Shown here piece by piece: positions 21,465 through 26,964 of a DNA stretch of 26,964 nucleotides. The stretch is from a virus: positions 1-26,964 of IMG/VR virus record IMGVR_UViG_3300048837_000803; one strand, 5' to 3'. Positions within the stretch are counted from its first letter, which is position 1, and each line of letters starts with the position of its first letter. The notes beneath the pieces were generated by a model that saw only the letters and a list, made by a program, of their open reading frames with translations, was not told where the DNA came from and searched no databases. Both the position numbers and the translations under genes were made by a program.

Positions 21465-21537
21465 CTGTCCAGCTAGGGATCGAACCTTCAACTCTTGGTT
21501 TTGGAGACCAATACTCTACCAATTTAGCCATTCGGGC
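21465..21537 (-). tRNA. tRNA-Trp (CCA)-like, acceptor stem unpaired
   Basis: The anticodon arm is perfect (TTGGT/ACCAA, loop CTCCAAA, anticodon CCA) and the D-arm and 5-base variable loop fit the canonical register. The discriminator would be G, as in bacterial tRNA-Trp. However, the 5' end GCCCGAA does not pair with the 3' strand CTGGACA, and two of five T-stem pairs also fail. The gene therefore looks broken or chimeric from about position 64 onward. It would need a different 3' end to be aminoacylated. Confidence 0.6.
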
Positions 21538-21543
21538 GGATGC

Positions 21544-21756
21544 TTATTTTACTTCTTTCTCTTTTTCTACAAGAATTTTGTCAATTCTCAATTTAAGTTT
21601 ATCTAAGAACGCTTGTACCTTTACAGGTTCAGTTCTTTTAAGCTCTGAGAATCTATCAGTCTCTTCTAGTTTAAAACTATCTAAAGCTTCTTTAAGAAGC
21701 TCTTTAGCGTATACTTGTGCTGAAACTTTTTCGCCTTTTCTATTTTCTATTGCCAT
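21544..21756 (-). CDS. Small charged helical protein (70 aa)
   Basis: A 70-residue, Lys/Glu-rich protein predicted to be mostly one long helix with a coiled-coil tendency (AKELLKEALDSF, VQAFLDKLKLRIDKILVE). No family recognised. GAGG lies six bases before ATG, and an ATACTAAT motif (21778-21785) immediately follows the upstream gene's stop. It lies just upstream of the tRNA block and may share its transcript. Confidence 0.6.
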   Translation of the reverse strand: MAIENRKGEKVSAQVYAKELLKEALDSFKLEETDRFSELKRTEPVKVQAFLDKLKLRIDKILVEKEKEVK

Positions 21757-21785
21757 TTAATCCTCTTGTTATTTTTAATTAGTAT

Positions 21786-22124
21786 CTATTTGATAGTAGT
21801 AAGAAATTTCTTAAACTTATTTTCTATCTTAATATCATGATCTCTAGCCACTGAAATTGTATGTACAACTTTATTCATCATACTATTATAGAAATAAAAT
21901 CTTTTTTCTAAAGCTTTCTCAAAAGCTAATTCCATACCTTTTGATTTTGAAAAATGATCCAACTCATGACATACAGCTTTACCTTTAAAAGTCTTTTCAA
22001 GAAAACTATCTTGAATATAGCAAAATATTACTTTATCGTGTTTAGTTTCAAAGTATACTGTGTAATCTTCAACATCCTCTTTTGTGAATAGTTCTATACT
22101 AAATCCTTTCTTTTCTCTTTGCAT
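21786..22124 (-). CDS. Hypothetical phage protein (112 aa)
   Basis: A 112-residue protein. The middle part, GKAVCHELDHFSKSKGMELAFEKAL (about 48-72; first and last residues approximate), resembles a widespread small phage protein with the pattern 'G.A.C...D.F....G..lA..rA', whose function is unknown to me. N-terminal strands (YTVYFETKHDKVIFCYI) suggest an alpha/beta fold. The HELDH string formally fits HExxH, but the family resemblance argues against a metalloprotease. AAGGAG is present upstream. Confidence 0.55.
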   Translation of the reverse strand: MQREKKGFSIELFTKEDVEDYTVYFETKHDKVIFCYIQDSFLEKTFKGKAVCHELDHFSKSKGMELAFEKALEKRFYFYNSMMNKVVHTISVARDHDIKIENKFKKFLTTIK

Positions 22125-22139
22125 CTAATTTCTCCTTAA

Positions 22140-22328
22140 TTATTTATCATCATTCCAAACAGTGAATATTGAAACTCCAGGAATAAATCCCGCCGCATGT
22201 ATTACCTCTCCTTTATAAGGAGGTTGAAAATCACAATTTATAAATTTAATTGTATTTCCAATCCAGCAACCCGCTAAGAACAATACAAGAACAATACTAA
22301 AAATTAGTACGCCGAAAGTTGATTTCAT
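22140..22328 (-). CDS. Small phage lipoprotein (62 aa)
   Basis: A 62-residue protein with a hydrophobic signal segment ending in the lipobox LAGC (18-21), so it would be lipidated at C21 and anchored to the membrane. The exported part is about 40 residues, with NCDFQPPYKGEVIHAAGFIPG (31-51; C32 conserved-looking). I use the start MKSTFG, because AAGGAG sits eight bases upstream; a longer start would overlap the previous gene. Similar tiny lipoproteins in other phages block superinfection, which is a plausible but unproven role. Confidence 0.6.
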   Translation of the reverse strand: MKSTFGVLIFSIVLVLFLAGCWIGNTIKFINCDFQPPYKGEVIHAAGFIPGVSIFTVWNDDK

Positions 22329-22339
22329 TACCATTCTCC

Positions 22340-22585
22340 TTAATTTTCTATTAAACAATCACCTGAAACTCTTACAAGCTTTCCAGTTTTAGAATCTTCA
22401 AAATACCAGCCATCGCTTTGTTCTTCTGTCTGTACTTTACCAGTTGATTCTCCTGAGTAAATTATCTGTCCACCTGAATAACATTTAATGAAAGCAGAAC
22501 TTCCATAACTCGTCATTTGCTTCATTTTGGCGTCTGTACAACCAATTCCAAAAATCACCACAAAAATAATCATTAACTTTTTCAA
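22340..22585 (-). CDS. Small secreted/lipoprotein-like protein (81 aa)
   Basis: An 81-residue protein with an N-terminal Lys pair, a hydrophobic core and IGC at 14-16, a lipobox-like but imperfect signal (Gly at -3). The exported part has two cysteines (35 and 77) that could form a disulfide. It contains KCYSGGQIIYSGESTGKV and ends near VSGDCLIEN, a pattern I associate with small phage envelope proteins without a known function. The start codon is TTG with AAGGAG nine bases upstream. It lies directly beyond the right end of the IS element. Confidence 0.55.
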   Translation of the reverse strand: MKKLMIIFVVIFGIGCTDAKMKQMTSYGSSAFIKCYSGGQIIYSGESTGKVQTEEQSDGWYFEDSKTGKLVRVSGDCLIEN

Positions 22586-22611
22586 AACTTTATTCTCCTT
22601 TATTTGAACTA

Positions 22612-22631
22612 CCCTTGCCTAAAGGTAAGGG
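22612..22631. repeat. Right-end hairpin of the IS element
   Basis: A 20-base imperfect palindrome (CCCTT-x-CC-TTTA-GG-x-AAGGG on the minus strand). It overlaps the tnpB stop codon at 22619-22621, as is common where the guide-RNA scaffold runs to the element end. Confidence 0.7.
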
Positions 22632-23854
22632 ATTCTTGCTTCATCGAGCTTGTTAACAACCAAGTCATCTCCACAAGCGTAAATTCCCGTAATTCCTACG
22701 GTACTGATATTTAATTTTTCTTTAGCAAAATTCATCAAATTGATCCCAGCATTTTGATCTCTCAAATGATGATTATTACAAATAGGGCAATTCCATTCCC
22801 TATCAGAAAGAGTTAGTTCGACATTTTTATAACCGCAAACATTACACATCTTTGAGGATGCATAATACTTCTCGGCAAACACAAGATGTTTCCCTTTCCA
22901 TTCACACTTATACTCAAGCATATTTGTAAAAGAACCCCAAGCGTTGTCAAGAGTTGATTTACCAAGATTTAAACATTGACTCATTGCTTGCATGTTCAAA
23001 GTTTCAATTCCAATAACATCATAGTTTTCTACAAGAAATGTAGAAAGTTTTTGGTGAAAATCTTTTCTTGAATTTACTATTTTCTCATGCACTCTTGCAA
23101 CTTTGATTCTTTGCTTGTTTCGATTGTTTGAGCCTTTGACTTTTCTTGAAAGTCTTCTTTGTTCTTTTGCTAACTTCTTTTCATACTTACGATAGAATCT
23201 TGGATAACCGCCGACTTTGTTTTCACTGTCTGTAAAAAGATTCTTAGAATCATAATCTAAACCGATGCATTTTGATTGATATGAAACTCGATGGATGTTA
23301 GTTTCAATAGTTTCCTCAACTAATATGCATGCAAAATACTTTCCAGTAGAAGTCTTTTCTACTGTTACATTTTTAATTATTCCTTCAAATGTTCTATTAT
23401 CAGAATACCTCAACCATTTTAATTTAGGTAATTTTAATCTTTTATTTTCAAAAACAATATCAATATTATTATTAACATTTATTGTTCTGAATGTTTGTCT
23501 TGATTCTCGCTTTGACTTGAATTTAGGATAAGAGATTTTTCTGCCTTTTCTTTTTCCAGTTATAGAATCAAAGAAATTTTTATATGCAGTTTCAAGATCA
23601 ACCCTTGCTTGTTGCAGAGCAATAGAATCCACATCAGAAAGCCAATCAAACTCTTTCTTATATTGCTTTTCAGTTTGGTATTTAAATGCCTTTAGAGCAA
23701 CTTTGTCATCTTTTAGTTTTTCATACGTTTCTTTTCTTTCAGCGAGCATATGATTGAATACAAAACGAGTACACCCGAAAGTCTTGTTCAAAAGAGTTTC
23801 TTGTGTTTTATTAGGATATAACCTAAATTTGTATGTTTTGTAAATCTTTCTCAT
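22619..23854 (-). CDS. tnpB: TnpB RNA-guided nuclease
   Basis: A 411-residue IS605 TnpB with all catalytic parts intact: N-terminal YKFRLYPNKTQ (8-18), the RuvC acids D200 (GLDYD), E284 (GIETLNM) and D366 (HLRDQNAGINL), and a four-Cys zinc finger (C337, C340, C356, C359). Family length (about 370-410). TnpB uses a guide RNA made from the element's right end to cut DNA next to a short motif, keeping the element in the population. The start lacks a ribosome site and is ATG after TACTAATATATT. Its base composition is close to that of the neighbouring phage genes, so the element may have resided here for some time. Confidence 0.9.
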   Translation of the reverse strand: MRKIYKTYKFRLYPNKTQETLLNKTFGCTRFVFNHMLAERKETYEKLKDDKVALKAFKYQTEKQYKKEFDWLSDVDSIALQQARVDLETAYKNFFDSITGKRKGRKISYPKFKSKRESRQTFRTINVNNNIDIVFENKRLKLPKLKWLRYSDNRTFEGIIKNVTVEKTSTGKYFACILVEETIETNIHRVSYQSKCIGLDYDSKNLFTDSENKVGGYPRFYRKYEKKLAKEQRRLSRKVKGSNNRNKQRIKVARVHEKIVNSRKDFHQKLSTFLVENYDVIGIETLNMQAMSQCLNLGKSTLDNAWGSFTNMLEYKCEWKGKHLVFAEKYYASSKMCNVCGYKNVELTLSDREWNCPICNNHHLRDQNAGINLMNFAKEKLNISTVGITGIYACGDDLVVNKLDEARIPYL

Positions 23855-23940
23855 AATATATTAGTAATTTTAATTACAATAACCTCATTAAAAGTATAGC
23901 AAATATAAGTAGAAAAGTCAAGTGAAAAGTTACAAAAGTG

Positions 23941-24147
23941 TCAACTATTTGCCAAATTCATCCCTCCCCTAAAGGGAAGGGTCTTCTTTGGCGAAAGGAT
24001 AAAATAAATTGCAAATAACATAAGCCATATACAAAACCAAGTTATAACTGGTTTCTTTCTATTATCTTTCCAAGCCGAATACATCATCATAACTATTGAA
24101 AGTGAACCTATGATAAAAGCTATTAGAATTATAATTTCGTTTGTCAT
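23941..24147 (-). CDS. Small membrane protein truncated by the IS left end
   Basis: A 68-codon gene with two hydrophobic segments (about 4-25 and 36-51). The first 52 residues look like a normal two-span membrane protein. The last residues (KKTLPFRGGMNLANS) are encoded by the IS left-end hairpin (23962-23981), so the original C-terminus has been replaced. AAGGA ribosome site and a motif-A promoter at 24182-24213. Function unknown; the product may still insert into the membrane. Confidence 0.6.
   Translation of the reverse strand: MTNEIIILIAFIIGSLSIVMMMYSAWKDNRKKPVITWFCIWLMLFAIYFILSPKKTLPFRGGMNLANS
23962..23981. repeat. Left-end hairpin of the IS element
   Basis: A 20-base imperfect palindrome, CCCTcCCC-TAAA-GGGaAGGG on the plus strand, similar to the right-end hairpin. 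It would be the site bound by the TnpA of a partner element during single-strand excision. Confidence 0.7.
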
Positions 24148-24181
24148 TATTTTAATCCTTATTTAATTTTAATCTACAATT

Positions 24182-24213
24182 ATAATATAAATAAAAGTAG
24201 AGAAATTTAAAAC
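24182..24213 (-). promoter_or_regulatory. Motif-A promoter candidate
   Basis: Minus strand: GTTTTAAA (24206-24213), 16 bases, TATATTAT (24182-24189), preceded by AAAAAATA. It shares a TCTAC...GTAGA repeat around the -10 element with the 14091 site. It drives the small membrane gene starting at 24147. Confidence 0.65.
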
Positions 24214-24262
24214 TATTTTTTAAAATTATCTAAGTCAAAATAGTAAAAAATTAAGTATATAA

Positions 24263-24305
24263 GAGTGGATAAGACTAAAATAGGACATAATAATCTTATC
24301 CACTC
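24263..24305 (-). terminator. Rho-independent terminator after Hsp20
   Basis: A 12-bp perfect stem (24263-24274 with 24294-24305; arm GAGTGGATAAGA) and a 19-base loop, with a T-rich run further along the minus strand. It ends the Hsp20 transcript ten bases after its stop. Confidence 0.7.
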
Positions 24306-24314
24306 AATCATTAG

Positions 24315-24860
24315 TTACTTCTTAATGCTGTAAGATTGTTTAATTGGTTTACACTCTTCCTTCATTGGGATAATTATTTCTAATATCCCTCGGTTAATTC
24401 TAGCTTCTAACTTATCAAAATCCCACTTATCGGAGCCTTGATATGAAACTGTAAAATCTCTTTCAGCAATGTTTCGATAGAAATATCTTTTCTTGTCTTC
24501 TGCCTCCCTGTCTTTAGATTTTTTACCTTCTACAATTAGTTTTAAATCCTCTCTCTTAATAAATATCTCATCATCGTTAAATCCTGTTACTGCGATAGAG
24601 ATAATTGAATTAAGATTTTCATCGACAGCATAATTACTTACTGGATGACTTGGAGCATAAATAGGAGCATAGGTAAACTCTTCTACAACTTTCCAAAAAT
24701 TATCCTTTAAAGGATAATAGATGTAGTCATAGCCATACTGACTTGTTGACCTAGATCCTTTTACTGTTGAAGTATTTGTTGTAATAGTATTGATTGTGTC
24801 TATTACATCGTTAAATACTCCCATAAGACTTACTGAACCTGAATAATTGTGTTTAGACAT
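24315..24860 (-). CDS. Hsp20 / small heat-shock protein (IbpA-like)
   Basis: A 181-residue chaperone of the alpha-crystallin family. After a Ser/Thr-rich N-terminal arm, the beta-sandwich domain begins near residue 70 (PVSNYAVDENLNSIISIAVTGFN), continues with LKLIVEGKK and RYFYRNIAERDFTVSY, and ends with NRGILEIIIP before the C-terminal tail. The 'GILEI.IP' element is the family's dimer motif. ATP-independent holding of unfolded phage or host proteins is the expected role; similar genes occur in some T4-like phages. The start MSKHN is chosen for AGAGG upstream. Flanked by terminators, so a single-gene unit. Confidence 0.85.
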   Translation of the reverse strand: MSKHNYSGSVSLMGVFNDVIDTINTITTNTSTVKGSRSTSQYGYDYIYYPLKDNFWKVVEEFTYAPIYAPSHPVSNYAVDENLNSIISIAVTGFNDDEIFIKREDLKLIVEGKKSKDREAEDKKRYFYRNIAERDFTVSYQGSDKWDFDKLEARINRGILEIIIPMKEECKPIKQSYSIKK

Positions 24861-24938
24861 TGTTACCTCTTTCGATGCCATTATAGGTCATCTTATTATT
24901 TTATTTTCAACCCCGAAGGTATTGAATGCAAATTAAAA

Positions 24939-24978
24939 ACCTGAGAAAGTTGAGCTTCTATAGATAGGCCTCTCAGGT
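24939..24978 (-). terminator. Rho-independent terminator
   Basis: An 8-bp stem (24939-24946 with 24971-24978; arm ACCTGAGA) with a 24-base loop that can extend the pairing, followed on the minus strand by TTTTTAATTT. It ends the metalloprotease transcript just after its stop at 24989. Confidence 0.85.
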
Positions 24979-24988
24979 ATGTTATTTA

Positions 24989-25747
24989 TTAGTAAACTCC
25001 CATTACATTTAATCTGATGTTTCCTTTCAGATATTCATAAATATATTTTATTAACTGATTTACAACAGTGGTATTTCTATAATATTTTAAATATATTTCT
25101 TCATAGATCATACAATGATATTCAGGGTGTTTTCCAGTATCTTTTATATACTCAAGAATATCTCGGTCATTAGCTCCCTGAAATCTGAGCTCTTCTATAA
25201 TTTGCCAAGCATAAGACATTACTTCTGCTTTATCTGCAAAATAACCTACTTCAGTTTGATACTTAGGTGAATTATTGTATCTATTTATTTTAATCTGATT
25301 ACGATAATTCTCAACAGAAATAAATTGACTTCTATGTATTAGCTCGTGTCCTATAAGTTGCTTAAATGAACTTAGAAATTCCAATTGAAAATCTCTATCT
25401 ATAAATAATTTTTCAATAGAAGGACTACAATATATAACTATATCAAGAGTTTTGCTGCCTATAACCATTACATTTATTCCAGTGGCGTCTCCATCATTAA
25501 AGGAATGTCCAGAATAATCAAATCCAATATTAAACTCTCTGAATTGTTCACTTAAATAAATTACTAATTTTTCATTATATTTAAACTTTTTACCTGAATT
25601 AGTTTTAATAATAGTCTTCATTTGATTATATAAAATATCTACATATTTATCGGGTCGATAAACAGCTTCAATTAGCGAAGTTATCCCCCGACTCGACCGA
25701 GTAAATTCTTTTTCAGTATCTTCGATTTTTCTTTTATATCGTTTCAT
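24989..25747 (-). CDS. HExxH zinc metalloprotease with MKRYK N-terminus
   Basis: A 252-residue protein. GHELIHRSQF (133-142) contains the HExxH zinc motif (H134, E135, H138); a downstream glutamate in FADKAEVMSYAW (E175) fits the third ligand of a gluzincin-like site. The start, MKRYKRKIEDTEKE, matches the leader of the two small genes at 7.3-7.9 kb and recalls capsid-targeting sequences. If so, this could be a protease carried in the head and injected, but it may equally act in the infected cell. The start is coupled to the upstream gene (TAA AATG). There is no signal peptide. It is followed by a strong terminator. Confidence 0.6.
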   Translation of the reverse strand: MKRYKRKIEDTEKEFTRSSRGITSLIEAVYRPDKYVDILYNQMKTIIKTNSGKKFKYNEKLVIYLSEQFREFNIGFDYSGHSFNDGDATGINVMVIGSKTLDIVIYCSPSIEKLFIDRDFQLEFLSSFKQLIGHELIHRSQFISVENYRNQIKINRYNNSPKYQTEVGYFADKAEVMSYAWQIIEELRFQGANDRDILEYIKDTGKHPEYHCMIYEEIYLKYYRNTTVVNQLIKYIYEYLKGNIRLNVMGVY

Positions 25748-25748
25748 T

Positions 25749-26348
25749 TTAACTCATAGGAAGTTCATCAATAGTAAACATCATATAGTTGAATGTTGCT
25801 TTCTTATCTTTCTTATAAGAAAGACTTGATTTAATAGTATCTATTATGTATCTAAAGTTCTTAACATCTTGAACTACTTGACAGCCACCTGAATATTTAC
25901 CTATCTTATCTACTATAGATACTGGGCTCATTCTATGAAAATTTATTCCAAAATAATCACAGACAACTATATCACTAGCATCTCTCGTAAAATTATAATT
26001 AGCATCTCTCCAACCTCTAGTTGGCTTACATTGAGGGTATTGATTAGTAAGAGCTTCATACCCTTTATGAGTTCCTATACTCCATATCTTCTCATGAAAA
26101 CCTTCAAGTAAATGAAAAGTTCCTTTTTTATTTCTCTCTGCTTTATTCTTTACCCAGTATACTCCAGGTTCTGTTGTACCCTTACAGAGAAATAATTCGT
26201 TTTTTGTAAAAAATCCAAGATAATCATTAATAACATCCTTATCTTGATCTTTTGAATCTCTTATACCTATTAGAGTTATTTCCTCTATAGGTAGTTTATT
26301 ATCCTTAAAATATTTACCTATGAATTTATGTAATTTTATATTATCCAT
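25749..26348 (-). CDS. YkuD-like or peptidoglycan-associated protein
   Basis: A 199-residue protein. KGTTEPGVYWVKN (56-68) and IGTHKGYEAL (91-100) precede FGINFHRM (133-140) and YSGGCQVVQD (152-161), so His138 and an SGGC motif with Cys156 are spaced as in L,D-transpeptidase-like (YkuD) folds and in a recurrent phage family I have seen annotated as cell-wall related. It may process peptidoglycan during entry or lysis. No signal sequence. The ATG lies nine bases downstream of a hairpin (26357-26382), and no ribosome site is obvious. Confidence 0.5.
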   Translation of the reverse strand: MDNIKLHKFIGKYFKDNKLPIEEITLIGIRDSKDQDKDVINDYLGFFTKNELFLCKGTTEPGVYWVKNKAERNKKGTFHLLEGFHEKIWSIGTHKGYEALTNQYPQCKPTRGWRDANYNFTRDASDIVVCDYFGINFHRMSPVSIVDKIGKYSGGCQVVQDVKNFRYIIDTIKSSLSYKKDKKATFNYMMFTIDELPMS

Positions 26349-26356
26349 ATTTTATT

Positions 26357-26382
26357 AAAAGGATTATTTACATAATCCTTTT
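26357..26382 (-). terminator. Terminator or attenuator hairpin between two genes
   Basis: A perfect 11-bp stem (26357-26367 with 26372-26382; arm AAAAGGATTAT) with a 4-base loop. It contains the stop codon of the DUF5320-like gene and ends nine bases before the next ATG, so it may limit read-through into the downstream gene. Confidence 0.65.
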
Positions 26383-26558
26383 TTACCTCCCCCCTGATTT
26401 TCAATATCCATATCATTAGATATTATTGGGGAATCTATATTATCATTTTGAAGTCTTCTACCTAGTCCACGACCTAAGCCTCTTCCCATACCATTACCCC
26501 TTCCATCTCTAGGACCTCTTGAATTAGGATTCGGACCCATTCCATCTCGTCTTGACAT
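26364..26558 (-). CDS. DUF5320-like Gly/Arg-rich protein (64 aa)
   Basis: A 64-residue low-complexity protein. It begins MSRRDGMGPNPNSRGP and continues with GRGNGMGRGLGRGLGRR, very like the 'M..rDGTGP.g.GpmTGRG.G' opening of DUF5320 proteins known from anaerobes. The middle has an Asp/Asn/Ile stretch and the tail is GGGKKGLCK. RGG-like repeats could bind RNA or DNA. The ribosome site is AGAGG, nine bases upstream. Function unknown. Confidence 0.6.
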   Translation of the reverse strand: MSRRDGMGPNPNSRGPRDGRGNGMGRGLGRGLGRRLQNDNIDSPIISNDMDIENQGGGKKGLCK

Positions 26559-26594
26559 TACATCTACCTCTTGAATTTTTAATTATTAGTATCA

Positions 26595-26816
26595 CTAATA
26601 CAGAATATCATTCATATCAATCACAGTTGTAAAATAACTATCTTCAAAACAAGCGTCCACTAAATATAGCTTATAAGATAATTGTTTTAGAACTCTTTCT
26701 ATTCTCCCATCGCCTTCGTAGAATCTTTTAGTTTCAACATCTTTGTATACTTTTACAACTTTATCTTTTAATTCTCTTTCCATTCTATAAATAAACCTTC
26801 TAGTATTATAATCCAA
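26595..26816 (-). CDS. Small hypothetical protein (73 aa)
   Basis: A 73-residue charged protein with basic helices first (RRFIYRMERELKDKVVKVYKD) and a beta-rich tail (KLYLVDACFEDSYFTTVID). No family recognised. The longest frame begins with TTG behind a poor site; an ATG eleven codons later is an alternative start, so the N-terminus is uncertain. Downstream of its stop is an ATACTAAT motif (26585-26592). Confidence 0.5.
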   Translation of the reverse strand: MDYNTRRFIYRMERELKDKVVKVYKDVETKRFYEGDGRIERVLKQLSYKLYLVDACFEDSYFTTVIDMNDILY

Positions 26817-26834
26817 TCTCGTAAAGTAATATCA

Positions 26835-26924
26835 CTAAGCTTTCTGAATATCTGCATAGTCAAAATCCCCATTACTATATTCTTTTCTTATATCATGATC
26901 AAATTCTTTTTTATATGTACTCAT
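26835..26924 (-). CDS. Possible micropeptide (29 aa)
   Basis: A 29-codon frame from ATG at 26922-26924 to TAG at 26835-26837. The encoded peptide is charged (STYKKEFDHDIRKEYSNG, then a DFDYADIQ tail). The only positive evidence is a strong GAGGTGAAGGA ribosome site. It may be a real tiny gene or the end of an upstream leader; nothing more can be said. Confidence 0.35.
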   Translation of the reverse strand: MSTYKKEFDHDIRKEYSNGDFDYADIQKA

Positions 26925-26964
26925 GTCCTTCACCTCAACGAAAAACCCAACTACACGGCTAATC

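Larger units (their letters stand above)
22604..23990 (-). mobile_element. IS200/IS605-family solo-tnpB element
   Basis: A region with tnpB, no tnpA, and a matching subterminal hairpin at each end: 22612-22631 at the right end overlapping the tnpB stop, and 23962-23981 at the left end. The two hairpins share a CCCTT..C.TTTAGG core on the minus strand. There is no terminal inverted repeat or visible target duplication, as expected for this family. Exact ends are uncertain by about ten bases. The left end lies inside the 3' part of a small membrane-protein gene. An omega-type guide RNA would be read from the 3' end of tnpB through the right end. Confidence 0.75.

Noticed and set aside
21786-22124. 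HELDH in this protein read as an HExxH zinc protease
   Set aside because: The surrounding pattern resembles a common small phage protein in which those residues are not metal ligands, and no third ligand is evident.
22604-23990. A tnpA transposase with the tnpB
   Set aside because: No Y1-transposase frame or HUH motif is present on either strand between the hairpins or in the flanks.
5589-24213. Bacteroidetes-type promoters (TTTG with TAnnTTTG)
   Set aside because: The conserved TAnnTTTG element is missing and most genes have strong AAGGAG sites, which are uncommon in those hosts.
1-26964. CRISPR array
   Set aside because: No regularly spaced direct repeats were seen; repeated strings are promoter-like motifs with irregular distances.

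Overview
The window looks like part of the genome of an AT-rich, tailed double-stranded DNA phage. Genes are packed tightly and almost all lie on the minus strand. Many are tiny and of unknown function. Recognisable ones cover phage replication, nucleotide metabolism and DNA modification, and there is a tRNA cluster, a homing endonuclease and an IS200/IS605-type element. No terminase, portal, capsid or tail gene is recognisable, so this is an early/middle metabolic region plus a few possible capsid-interior proteins. Most genes have strong AAGGAG ribosome sites, with ATG, TTG or GTG starts. The host cannot be named. The ThyX subtype and a DUF5320-like protein hint at Firmicutes-related hosts, but this is weak.

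Layout, following minus-strand transcription from high to low coordinates. 24.3-26.9 kb: small unknown genes, a Gly/Arg-rich DUF5320-like protein, a YkuD-like protein, an HExxH metalloprotease and an Hsp20 chaperone. 22.6-24.1 kb: a solo tnpB element inserted at the end of a small membrane gene, followed by two small lipoproteins. 21.1-21.5 kb: a tRNA block with a defective-looking tRNA-Trp, an initiator-type tRNA-Met, tRNA-Gln and an unidentified structured RNA. 16-21.1 kb: dUTPase, a nucleotide-kinase-like protein, ThyX and an A-family DNA polymerase with an extra N-terminal Fe-S/UDG-like domain. 9.5-15.8 kb: the central cluster: an ADP-ribosyltransferase-like protein, QueE, QueD, FolE, a DpdA-like DNA transglycosylase, a ParB-like partner, an inositol-phosphate synthase, a HAD phosphatase and QueC. 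7.3-9.4 kb: a pyrimidine-dimer glycosylase gene invaded by a homing endonuclease, and small proteins sharing an MKRYT N-terminus. 1-6.9 kb: a SLOG protein, a DUF932 protein, a zinc-ribbon sigma-like protein, a 5'-3' exonuclease, a DnaB-type helicase and small zinc proteins.

The most interesting system is the modification cluster. FolE, QueD, QueE and QueC together make preQ0, and the DpdA-like enzyme would place it in DNA. An inositol-1-phosphate synthase and a HAD phosphatase lie inside the same run of genes. This raises the possibility, which is inference only, of an inositol-linked step in a DNA hypermodification.

Regulation is partly visible. Eight sites share a bipartite minus-strand motif, GTTTTAAA then exactly 16 bases then TATATTAT, just upstream of gene starts: a candidate phage-specific promoter class. 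A second motif, ATACTAAT followed by an A/T tract, recurs just after stop codons and before ribosome sites. A single plus-strand gene (7078-7251), a small helix-turn-helix protein, has instead a canonical sigma70-type promoter and its own terminator.
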